64,000 nucleotides of DNA from Blastobasis lacticolella (lineage: Eukaryota; Arthropoda; Insecta; Lepidoptera; Blastobasidae), in NCBI GenBank assembly GCA_905147135.1, contig LR990052.1, forward strand, positions 16,988,200-17,052,199, given 5' to 3'. The notes below the pieces were generated by a model. The model saw only the letters and a program-made list of their open reading frames with translations. It did not search any database and was not told the DNA's origin. Both the position numbers and the translations under genes were made by a program. Positions 50,100 through 62,000 of this stretch are shown here, piece by piece (position 1 is the stretch's first letter; each line of letters opens with the position of its first letter).

Positions 50100-53000
50100 C
50101 TGGGACGTGGGATAGAGAAAGAGAGAAATTAATGAGAGAAGGGGTGGGAGTGGGATGGGGAATAGGTAATCGTAATTGGTACTGGCGACTATCAGGCTGC
50201 CCTTAGCGACAAAAAGGGCATTTTTACAGGGAAGAAGTAGAGTAGCAGTGAAGGGTTCAGTTGTAGAGGTTGACAAGTTTGGTCTCTGTTACGTATAAGA
50301 GCCATCGACAGAACAGAAACCCTATGGCCGTACTGCGAATGATCAGAGACGTTTTTAATGATAAAAACTTTTAAAGCCTTCACCATAATCATCTCAGCCC
50401 GTAACAGTCTACTGCAGGACTTAGGGCTTCTCCCACGAAAGAGAAGGTTATTGCCATAATCTTCACGCTTGGCATGTGGGTTGGAGATCGCAGTGTTGTA
50501 AATGTAACAATGGAAAACGCTGCTGCCCATTTTCGGAGACTCTAGATCTTTTGCCTCAAAAACATTAATCGGGCCGGGTCCCTTGTGTGAATAATAAAAG
50601 AGAAAAAACTCACCGATCCCTTGCACGAGAGATGCGCGCCGGACAGCGTGAAGTACCTCGTGCGCCATCTCCTGAATAGTCTCCAGCGGCCTTTCTTCTC
50701 CTTCAGCTGGCCTTCGATGACCGGGGCCCCAGGGGCCAGGAATCCCGGCGCCCGTTCCGGGTGCGTGCACAGGAAGCAGCCCCAGGGCGCCTGGGTGGGC
50801 CTGGGAGGCTCTCCCTCCGTCCCCGGGGCGCCCCCAGGTACGATCGGTGTGGTACTCAGCTCGAAGACGTCGAAGAATCCGGCCGCGCGGAGCTCGTTCA
50901 CTAGCATGTCTTGTTCCTGTGAGGGAAGGTTATGTTGTGACTGTTTCATTGTGTGGTTTGTGAAATAAAGGTATGATGGTTTATGGTAGAGGCAGAGGAG
51001 GATTAGGAAGTGATCCGGATCTACATCAACATATTATGGTGATTCGTCGCTAGTGACTAACGAAGATATCTCGATAGAGATTCCTGTTTTGGTGTATTTT
51101 AGTGTAGAGTCAGACTCAACTAAAAGCTCTTGATTATGTATCTGTTTAATTTTCAATTCTCACAATTATAACTAGTGTCAAATAAGAAGAGACTTGGCGG
51201 GTCACGCGGTTCGACTTGCGCTGTATACGATTACCTGCAGGGCTAGCACAAGTGTGCTCACGCGCGCGATAAGCGAGAAAAGGCGCGACATATATACTGC
51301 TATCTCTATCATCTTAGTATTGAGAGACGGAAACAAACGTTCTCTTGCTGTGCGAGATGTGACGCAGGCATACTTGTGCTGCCGTGCTGCGCGAAATCCC
51401 CTCCACTGCCATTTGACAAGTCTCTTCTTTCGTGACGCGGGTTATACGATAACGATATGCAGAGAAACTATCGGGGTTCGCCTTGACCATCATTCAGGAT
51501 TTGTCAGATCAGTTAATTACAGTGGAACGACTGCCATTTGACTACATGACCTGACTATATTGGATCATGGTTACATATTCAGTCCTGGATGTGTAGGTTT
51601 CATCATGAATAAACATAAATATACAGAAAATGCGCGATAAGAAAATAGTGAATCATTGTTGTTCGCCGGCCTAGACCCGCCCCTCAACCAATCAGGTCGC
51701 AACAAATTAGAAACCGAAGTTCACAGCTGACGGCAGAAAATAATAAAAATTAATACCTTGCCGATTGGAATAAAAAGCAAATACTAGACTGGCTTCTTAT
51801 TAAAGGGATGCCCTTGACTTTATTTTTAATTTAAGACAACAAAGTTGATTTTATCCATTAATAAATTTAATCTTTTTTAAGTATAAATCGTTTGAATTTT
51901 TACTCCACAGCGAAAACATCTTTATTCATTATTTACTTAACGCGAATGGACTATAGCTACAAAATTTTATTTCTAATTAACGTAGTACCCTAGTAAGTAA
52001 GACCAGCACAAACCTTGAGCGGCGGAAACGCACTCGTCACCAGCGTGAGAAACGTCTTGTTCTCGCACTTGAGCGTGTCCCAGCAGTGCTTGAGGCTGGC
52101 GACGGTGTGGTCGCGCGACGACAGCGCCGCGCGGTGCCGCGCCTGCAGCGCCAGGAACATCAGGTGGATCCACACGCGGGGGAGCCGGGTGCGCGTGCAG
52201 AACGCCCCGCGACCGAACAGGCAGTGCGCGCCGCGGAGACCGCAGAGGAATTGGAGGCGGGCTACCTTTTTGGAGCGGCGTTCTGGGGGGTGGAGAGAGA
52301 ATTTAAGGGTACAGCCTTCTAATTCTTCTTATAGAGTCGATCGACCAAACTCTGACTTACACTTTAGCCCAGTATTCGGCGATGTATACAGCATAATAAC
52401 CTAACCGATAAAAAATGACAGAAAACCAAGGACCCTGCGGAGGACACGGAGGGACGCTCCACCTGATGGAAAATGGCCACCGTCGTCCAGGACATCTGCA
52501 ACCTAACTCCGAATCGAACCGATGATATGGAAACAATGCCAGGAACATCAGGTGGATCCACACCCGTAGCAGGCGGGTGCGCGTGCAGAACCGCACAGGA
52601 ACTGGAGGCGGGCTACCTTTTTGGAGCGCTGTTCTGGGAGGGAGGGGGGTTAAGAGAGTTTTAGGGTACGGGGTTGTAATAACCTAACCAAGGAAAAGCG
52701 TCAGAACCGCTCAGGAACTGGAGGCGGGCTACCTTTTTGAAGCGCTGTTCTGGGGGGGAGGGGGGTTAAGAGAGTTTTAGGGTACGGGGTTGTAATAACC
52801 TTACCAAGGAAAAGCGTCAGAAAATCCCCAATCAAGTATTCGTATTTTTTTTACGGACGGACGGTCCACTGGAAAGTAACCACCGTCGTCCAAACCTACT
52901 CAAACGTATACTGTAATGTATACTTCAAATATTAAACTACTGAACCAATTTTAAGGAAAAAATGCTAGGATACTGGCTTTCAAATATAGAAAACAGCATC

Positions 53001-56000
53001 AGATAAACACACAGATACAAAAATCAAACTATATAACACCCCTCTTGTTTCGCCGGTAATCAAAATGACGAAGAATTCAGTAAGGACGTTTCAAAGCTAC
53101 AGCTTTCAAGGCAAAACTTTACCTTTAAGACGCTAAAAGGTGCGAAAGTGCTGAACTTCATCCTCTATTATAAAAATCTCCAACTTGTCTGCCGATCAAA
53201 TATCATTTGATTCCTCAACAATATATTACTTGATTTTTGTGGTGATGGCTACATGAAATAATAAACCATTTGTCAATGAGAGTTTAAGCAAAATTTTACG
53301 TTTAATACGTTCAAAATCCACGAGATGGCGCTACTGTGGCGGGAAGTCTGGTTTTAAAATAAAGCCCCGCCATTGGTTGGAATAGAGTCGCCATTTTACA
53401 GCAGTTGCTTCTGTCCAATAGCACGACAGTATTTTGCCAAGACCTTACGCCTCAGTAGCGCCGTCTATCGCAAACCCTCAATAATTAAGATACACCTTAT
53501 AAAATAAAATCAAAATCTCACCTTCAATAGTGCACTTAGCAGGCGGTGGCAGCCTCAGCGACACGCTGTCCATATAAGCCTTTATCTTGTCCAGATGTTT
53601 CTCACAGAAGTGCTGTATCGTATCCCTCATAGGGTAGGGCTCGAACACACTTATCCGGTGGTTCGAATTCGAATTATTACTCGAGTTTATCATCGTAACA
53701 CTAGTGTTGTTCCTTCGCGATGTCACAGTCACCGGTCCCGACACGGATATAGGGTTGCAACTCGGCCCGGGCGTTATCGCCCCGGACCCGCCCGGCTGGG
53801 TCATCACCCCCCCGGATAAGATTCCGGACCCGGATATTATCCCGGAAGTGCTCGGCTGGGTGATTATGGCTCCAGTGCTGGTGTTCGAAGATGTTATGAC
53901 GGAGACGTGGCCCAGAGCTGGTGTCGAGTGCTGAATGGAGACGGATGATGAGAGAGCGTCCGAGGATTTTGTCGTGAGCGGGTTCACGGATATCGATTGG
54001 CTTTGCAGGGAAGAGGGGCCCGCGGTGGTGTGGCCCGTGTGCTGTGGAGGGGAATGAACGTGTGTAAAGACTTGGACGATTATAACAGGTGATGTAGTAA
54101 TTTAAGCAGTGTGAACGGAGTCGTCGGATAGGGCTAAAAAAGCAATAACAACAGGAATGTGGAACAATTTGCTTGTGGTTGGTATGAGCAATACAAGCAA
54201 AATAGAGAAGAAAGAGCAGGTAAGCCGACCCTGGCAGAAGCCGGGATCGACCGTTCGGATGCTGATCATGGATTTGGACGACGTAACTTTTGAAAAACAA
54301 TTCCTGCATTTAAAATTTTTGGGTTACTGTCGTTTGAATGACTACCACGACCTTTCACTAGATATCGCTACAGTTAAGAAATTGATAGTTGAATTGAATT
54401 TTTGAACTATATTTTGCGCATTAAGGGGCAAAAATAACGACAGTCCCTATTTGTACCCTCATCATCACAGCCCATAACAGTCCACTGCAGGGCTTAGGGC
54501 CTCTCCCACTAGAGGCGATATTATTGCGATGATATCCACGCTTGACAGGCGGGTTGGAGATCACAGTATGGTAAATATAAAAATATAAAACGCCATTCTC
54601 CAGCCTACGGAGACTCTAGAACTTTTGCCTCAAAAACATTAGTCGCCCTGTAACCCATGAGTGTAAGGGTTTGTGCTATTCGACTCTGCCGGACACCACA
54701 CGGCTTACGGTCATCATCATCATCGTCTTGGCGCTGATCCCGGCCTCTGCCAGGATCCGCTTTCCTACTCATTCTTCTCCACTTCACCCGGTCTTCGGCA
54801 TCTTCTCGTCGTAAACCGTTGGCTCTCGCATTCGACTCAGCGATGTCAATCCAGCGCTGCTGCCCATTCATTGCTGCAGTGAATGGAAAACGCTGCTGCC
54901 CATTCTCCAGCCTACGGAGACTCTAGAACTTTTGCTTCGAAAACATTAGTCGCCTTGTACGACACCCACGAGTGTAAGGGGTTGGTGCTATTCGACTGTG
55001 CCGGACACCACACGGCTTACGGTATAATACCCTATTCCAACGCAAGCATGACTCACATTGGCATGCACGTGTGCGTAGGGCTGGTCGATGGGTGCCCGCG
55101 GCGGGTGCGGGGGCCCCGGCTCGGCGGGCGGCTGCGGGGGGGCCCGCCGCGGGGGCCCCGCGCCCGTGTGGACCGTCACGCCGCTCGGGGGGCCCATCGT
55201 GACTGTGGACTTGCCTGTTAGAGGGAAGGAAATGTGTTACGAGTAGGTAGTGAATTGGTAGTCGCTAAAGATAGGTTCTCCCACACCGGATGTTTGAGCG
55301 CACCCTATCCCTATGGGGTGTCCGCATTCGATGAACCCTAAAAAGTATTTTCAGCTATAGGTACTCCCAAAGCAGAGTAAAGCTGGTAGGCGGCTCTTGC
55401 GAGTAATATAACCAGCCGGCGGCCGCGCGGCGGCACACATGAGTGTTCTCTGCCTTCCTCCCTCGACAGTCCGGAGGGTGCCATTATACCCTTTGCGGTA
55501 GGCGTAAAAAACCGGATGTTTGTAAATATTTCGTTTTGTTTTATTTAAAACTGTTACTAAACTGCTTCTACAACGGATGCTTCTAAATGTTGCTCAACAC
55601 TGGTGTGGGAGCACCTAATGGATAACAACGTCATAAGGTATGAAACTTATGGTATACTCCGTCGACGTCGTGAGATAGGAAAAATACGGGTATCGGCCCC
55701 GATAATACAACCAGGATCGAAATTAATGACATGTGTGTTAGCGACAATTTAGACTGAGCACCTCCGTGTCCCATTTTTTCCAGAATGCAAATTGGCGAGA
55801 ATGTCTCAGACGACGAGATTAGTAAGCTATATCAAAATTAGGAATTACATCTCTATGCAATGTACTTGAAATTTAATAAAATCTTGATGTTTTTAGCTAA
55901 TCTTGTTATACAAATCTTTGATTACAGAGATTTCAATACTCATGGAATGAAATAGAACTAAAACTCTATTTTTTCTATACGCTAATTAAATAATAAAAAA

Positions 56001-59000
56001 TTCCTTACCCGAGTGTTCGTTGGCGTTGGCGCTGGCGTTGGCGCCGGCGCTGGCGTTGGCGGCGTGCGAGTTGATCTGCTGCGACGACGACAGCCGCGTC
56101 ATGCTCTTGTGCAGCCCGCCCACCGACCCGCCTGGGAGGGAACCATCGATTTAATAACTTGACCGATTTGGAGTTAGTGCTATGGAGGGAGGACGTAGGT
56201 TTATGTGTAGGTTAATGGGCTCTGCCGTGTGGTGTCCGGCAGAGTAGAATAGCACCAACCCCTTACACTCATGGGTGTCGTACAAGGCGACTAATGTTTT
56301 CGAGGCAAAAAGACCAAGAGTCTCCGTAGTCTGGAAAATAAGCAGCAGCATTTTCCATTGTTATATTTAAACACTGCGATCTCCAACCCGCCTGCCAAGC
56401 GTGGAATGAATGAATGATTTATTGCTGTAAAAAATTAGATTATGGCAATGGCCTCCCCTTTCGTGGGAGAGGTCCTAAGTCCTGCAGTGGACTGTTTCGG
56501 GCTGTGCGGCTCCTTTTTCCGCACTTGAACTCAAACTTGTTGTCCTTAGTTGGTACTTAAGGCATGCTAATTTAGTCAGCCCAGGGGGGAGCCCCAGTAG
56601 TCCAGCAGTCTCTTCGGACCATCGCGGATCTCTCGGAGGGATCCCGTTCTTAATACGAGTTTTGCCCTGTGGTTCTTTAGTTCCTCACACTCCAGGACCA
56701 TCTGGGCCGCTGTTTTTTCGTCTTCTAGGCATCTCGCCTTATAGGTAGGACGTAAGAAATAATCTAACTTTAAATTATATACTTAAATATTAACCCAATC
56801 TACTGAACAGATTTTAATAAAACAAATAGAGGATCGTTTATACGAGATCATATGACTTCAGCGTTACGTTATTAGGCGTTATTCGGTGTTACAAATTCCG
56901 GGTCACTCCAACACCAAAACCCAAAGTCAACTAAGAAATCTTAGTACAGTACCTAGTACTACTTTGCCTTGTCGTGTTCTCCGCTCGAGACTGAGGAACG
57001 TTATCACTATACTAATGTATCATTTAAGTACAGCACTTAGTATGAGCAATCCCACCTGCCACATTAATCCTGGTCATGCTCCGATGGTTGTGTCCGTGCA
57101 GGCGGCCCGTAGACCGGGAGTCGCCGAGGCGCCGCCGCGTGTAGCCCCCCGGGGGGGCCGCCGGGGGGGCAGCAGGGGGCGCGGGGGGCACAGGCCCCCC
57201 CGTCACCTGCACTATGGTAACCCCACCGGCTGTGCGGTTCACTTCCGTGTGCGGCTTGTGCGCTCGACTGACTGGGGATGGGGCTCGCTCTCTGTAATGG
57301 AGTGACTGGATTTAGCTGGAAGTCAAATATTTAGTAGGTAATGCTGGGGTATAGGACAGTCGCTCCACTGATTTCGGACCTGATTTGCCGAATTCTGAAT
57401 CATGGTCAAGTCGGACCCGGAGCCGTCGCGCGCCAGATCATAACCAGGACATTAACGCCAAGATGATGATGACTGTGGTATACGGTATAAAGTCTACCAG
57501 TCATTTCTTGATAGGACTCTTCTCTTTTTCTCCCTTCTGAAATATTTTTGAAGATAACTGCGCAGTAGCGACTGTACATACAAAATGTGCTTACGCAAAC
57601 CTACCCCTACCATGTCAAAAAGACTTAAAAAGATTGCCAGCAATAATACTTGAAAGGTGAATTCAAACCCATGACAAAGTTCTTTACAAAATCAAAGCAT
57701 CGGCATCCCATCCGCTAACCGTGGCCGCGTCGCGTGCGCATCTAAAGCGTCGTACGTCAACTCGCTGGCTGTCGTGTCTCGTCTGTCACCCAATGCCAAT
57801 ACCGAGTCGTCGAATAGGGCAGAAGGTGCAGTTCGCCTAGAGATTGCCATGGATATTCGGGCAGACGGAAGGCTATGTATATGACAGCAGACCTAAGTTT
57901 CAGTAGCATCGAGCGAAACCCACGTCTCGACTCGTAAATCCAACACATGATATATGTGATATACCAAACCGTCTAAGTTGTGCAAAGACAGGCGGCGTCG
58001 GATCCCGAGATCCATGGTACATGCAACACATAGGCACACAGTCTAACCTGTCTAGGAAACTCACCGCGGCGGCGGATGCGCATCATACGCTTCGTAGGCC
58101 ACCACCCTGGCCGCAGGATCGCGCTCCCGTTCCCCGCGGGTCTCCCGTTCCCCCCGGTCCCGGACAGCAGTGAGCACGTTCTCGTCGAACAGTGCCGGGT
58201 GTGCGCTGCAGAGCCTTGCCGCCAGCCGCCGCAGGGCGGAGCGCTCGGCCTCCGCGTCGGCGGGCCGCCGCCCGCGGGGGGAGTAGGTGCCTAGTAGTCT
58301 CACTACTAGTTGGAGGGTCTCCGCCGCTAGCTCTTGGTCCTTAAAGGGTGGGGGGTGAGTGGTGGTTGTTAGAGTGGGGAAACTAATCGTGGAGGATGTT
58401 TCACTAGAAGAAGACAGTGAGGGCTTTATGACTTTAAAATCCAACAGATGACGCTACCGAGGAATAGGTATTCTAAGCATGTCTACAGGTACAAGGTCGG
58501 CACAGCATCCGCTTCCCTTAAATTGTGAATGTCCTGAAAGACGGTGAACGCTTTTAATCAGGTGGATCGTCCGTCCGTGTGCCTCCCTAGATAAAAATCC
58601 GTTGTCAAAATGCTGTTGTGCTATTGGACAGAAACAACTGCTTTAAAATGACCATCAGATCGATTCCAGCAAGTGACGAGGCTTTATTTTGAATCGAAGC
58701 TTTCGTCTTAGTTTGACCCATCTGGTGGATTTTGGAATCGAGAAAACCTGTCAAAAAGAAATAAAATGTCGCCAATAGGGAATTTGTCCCTATCAGAGGG
58801 TATAAAAGAAAGACGCCAACGCCCCAATTATTTTCAAAGACTTTCAGACAGATTATTTTCAAATAATGACCTTTTATTCGCGGCCTTGCCAATCCACCAT
58901 AAGATATGCTGGCGCTTGTAAGGTCGGCTTTGAAAATAAAGCCGTGTCAGTGACTAGAATGGATCCGTAAACATACAGCTTTTGTGTCTGTCCTAAAGCG

Positions 59001-62000
59001 CTGCTGAATTGTGACACCACACAATACGCCGCAAGAACGTCATCTGGTGAATTGGTCCGGTCGCAAAACCTTCATTGTTTTATCTTTTTCTATTGAAAAT
59101 CACTTTACAAGAATATTAAAGTCATCGAGGCAAGCCTGCTATAGTTCGTGCCAAATGGATTGACAATAGCGGACATTGATCTCTCGGTCAGATCTAATTT
59201 GTAAGCGGTCAAAGGGATCGCTGTAATAGGGTTTGTTACCACGGTAATCAAACCCAATAAAAGCGTCGTAAATAACCACGAAAGTCTTAAAATCTATGTA
59301 CCTTGTAATGCTGCGCTAGATTAGTGAGTGCGTGTGCCAGTCTCCTGGCGGCGGGCGGCGGCGGCGCGGCGGCGGCGGCGCGGCGCAGCGCCGTCGTGTG
59401 GGGACGCACCACGTGGGGAGCCACCGACGATATGTGCACTATCACCTGGGATACAAGTAAAAAAATATGGTTACATCTTGACCTTTCCTCGATAGTCCAA
59501 AGCCATAGGCACAGGGGGTCGAGAACGGTACCTTTAGCTTACGAGCTGGACCTGCTAAGCATTTAGGTCACGGATGTTTATTCACCTGGAATACCACCCC
59601 AAATCAGATTACCGACCCCTTTGTATTGCGTCTTTCAAGTCGACAAGATTTCCATAACCTGGAACTTGTGGACTTCGACCGGTCGAGCAACCCAGATATC
59701 GCTGGATAAAGTCCTAAGACCTACACGCACTGGGCATCATCGATTGGCACGAGATGGCGCAAAATAGGAAGAGGTGGCGATCTCTGGTGTAGGAGGCCGA
59801 GATCCACTTTGGGTCGCTGAGCCAGCGCAGTAGGAGTAGTATTAGCGCTGACTCATGGTGATGACGATTATGCGATTCAGATAATAGCGGGCAGTATGTG
59901 AAAATTAAATTTTCTATGTTAAAGCTAATGTACAAATACATGGCCGTGAGGTAGGTGAGGGCATCTGGGCACCAATCTCATACATTGACAGCTGGTGTCG
60001 TCAAAGACGACTAAAGCAGTAGTAAAGTCTACTAAAGCGGAGGAGTACATGTCCAGAAGAGTGGAGAGTGGAGTGGCCCTGATGGGCTAAGATTGTTACA
60101 AATTTAAATTACATAGTATAGCGTGACGGTATGTATGTATAGCAGACACAAGGATGATGACGAAGGAGTGCTGATTTTAAATCATAAACAAGCGAAGTAA
60201 TCTAATATGACATCTATTGCAAAATTGGTTTTTGCTGCATGTGAAGGCCTTCACCCCTACGCTGACAAATACAGATTGGCGAAACCGTTTATTTCTTATA
60301 TTAATTTATTTCACGGCTTTGGATTGAAGCCCTTTTGTCCATATGCCCATATGTCACTTCATATTTGTGGTGTTATGTGTAGAAACAAAACCTAGGTTCT
60401 ACACAAGTTCCCACCACCTTAACTGTACCTCCAGTATATCAGCGCACATGCAGGCGGGGTCCTTCCGCGCGTGGCCGGCGCACAGGTAGCCCAGCAGCGC
60501 GGGCAGGCTCGGCGACACCTGCTCCGGACGCCTGGACGACACCTGACAACCAAAGTTATTATTATGACGCGTGTCGAGGTTGAAGGATTGCCAGGTTGAA
60601 GTGGCAGTGGGCAGGGCACACAGAACGGATGACCGATGCGGCAGTAAAGTTCTCGACGTGGGTAAGCCTCCGACGACCTGGTAAAGTTCGCCGGTACTAG
60701 CTTGATGCGTAAGGCATAGGTCCAGTCTTTGTGGAGACCTAAGTCCAACAAGGGGCGTCTTCCAGATGATGATGAACACGCGTGCTTGGAGATAGTTAAG
60801 TAAGATTAGGAGCAGAAAAAGAGGAAAAGAAGGGAGAACAGGTGGTAGGGAGCTGGCCGGCGGGACAGAAAATTGTGCCGAAGACAGCGCGCTAAAGGAG
60901 GGTGCGGAAGGGACTGCTTGAGAGTTGTAGGGTGTCAAGAAATGCGTGGACCCAAAGGAGACACCACCCGCGATTAGGTCTGATGTGGTCCGTATAACAA
61001 GAGGTCGGTAGAACCCTTCGATAAATGCTCCATGGGGTGGGGGTTTGGGGAGTCGTGATTTTGGCAGTGGAGGGGGCATTTGCCTTTTCGCTGCCAGAGC
61101 AACGTGTCCCAGGGTTTGTAGAGGAGGGCAATACATTGGCGCTTCTGGTGTTGCTAATGTATATATGCAGCGGTGACCACTCTCCATCAGGTGGCTCGCT
61201 CGCTTGGGCCTGGAGTCCGCTAAGTTACATGGTTCGCGATGGAAGCTATTGAGCTGCGATTGCGATCCAATTACAATTCAATCGAGCCATTAGTAACTCT
61301 TTTTTTTAAATTAGCTGAATATTAAAAATGTGTCTAACTGCCATTAAGCTGCGATTGCGATTTAATTATAATTCGATCCAGTCATAAGTAACTTAGCGGA
61401 CCCTGTTTGCCTACCGTATAACCAAGCTGACGGAAAAAATCAGATAGGTTAGTATTTACGTTATAAGCGCGATTTATATAGTGCACGTAAGGTTTGCCTG
61501 TTATTGGCTTTACATTTATGTTAATTGTTATTGTTACTATAGTTTAAAAGCATTGTAAAAAAAATGTAAATCTGTTGGCAAATTAAATAAATAAATAAAG
61601 ACCATACTCGAGTATATACATATATTCTTGAATATTTAAACTATTCAACCGATTATAACGAACAAAGCGAAGAACCATCTCGCATATAGACAGATGCACA
61701 GATACACACCTCAAACTTATATTATTATTATTATTTGATGCCCTAGCAGCTTGAAGCTGATGCGTTCATATCACTAGCACTTGTGTCAGTGATTTGTTTA
61801 GGTGTTCCAGTCTGTTCTTGAAGACATTATAACACCTCTCTTTTTTCGTCGGGGGTTAAAAAGAGGGGCACAGCGGGAGTTGCCTGGACGCACCCACCGC
61901 GACCGCGACCGCTACTCACCTCCTCGACGAGGCTGAGCAGCGCCGAGCGCTCGACGGGCTCGGCGTGCGGCACAGCGGGGAGTTGCCTGGACGCACCCAC

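Larger units (their letters stand above)
60543..61865 (-). other. melt intron between exon and array
   Basis: Contains a family B-like repeat in reverse (61078-61205) and a transposon tail ending TTTTTTCGTCGGGGGTTAAA (61690-61862) that abuts the array. A small missing exon might be expected here by comparison with VEPH1 but none was found. Confidence 0.5.

Noticed and set aside
53595..53934. Plus-strand open frames opposite melted exon 53522-54041
   Set aside because: They are antisense shadows of a low-complexity GC-rich exon. No promoter, homology or splice structure supports them.
57971..58010. Possible melted exon encoding GIRRRLSLHNLDG
   Set aside because: No AG acceptor lies at a usable distance (the nearest would leave introns of 17-23 nt) and the downstream donor is weak. 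Kept only as a hint in the phase-break finding.
60399..61187. 262-codon minus-strand open frame
   Set aside because: Only its last part (60429-60542) is a melted exon; the remainder covers intron and family B repeat sequence with no protein similarity.
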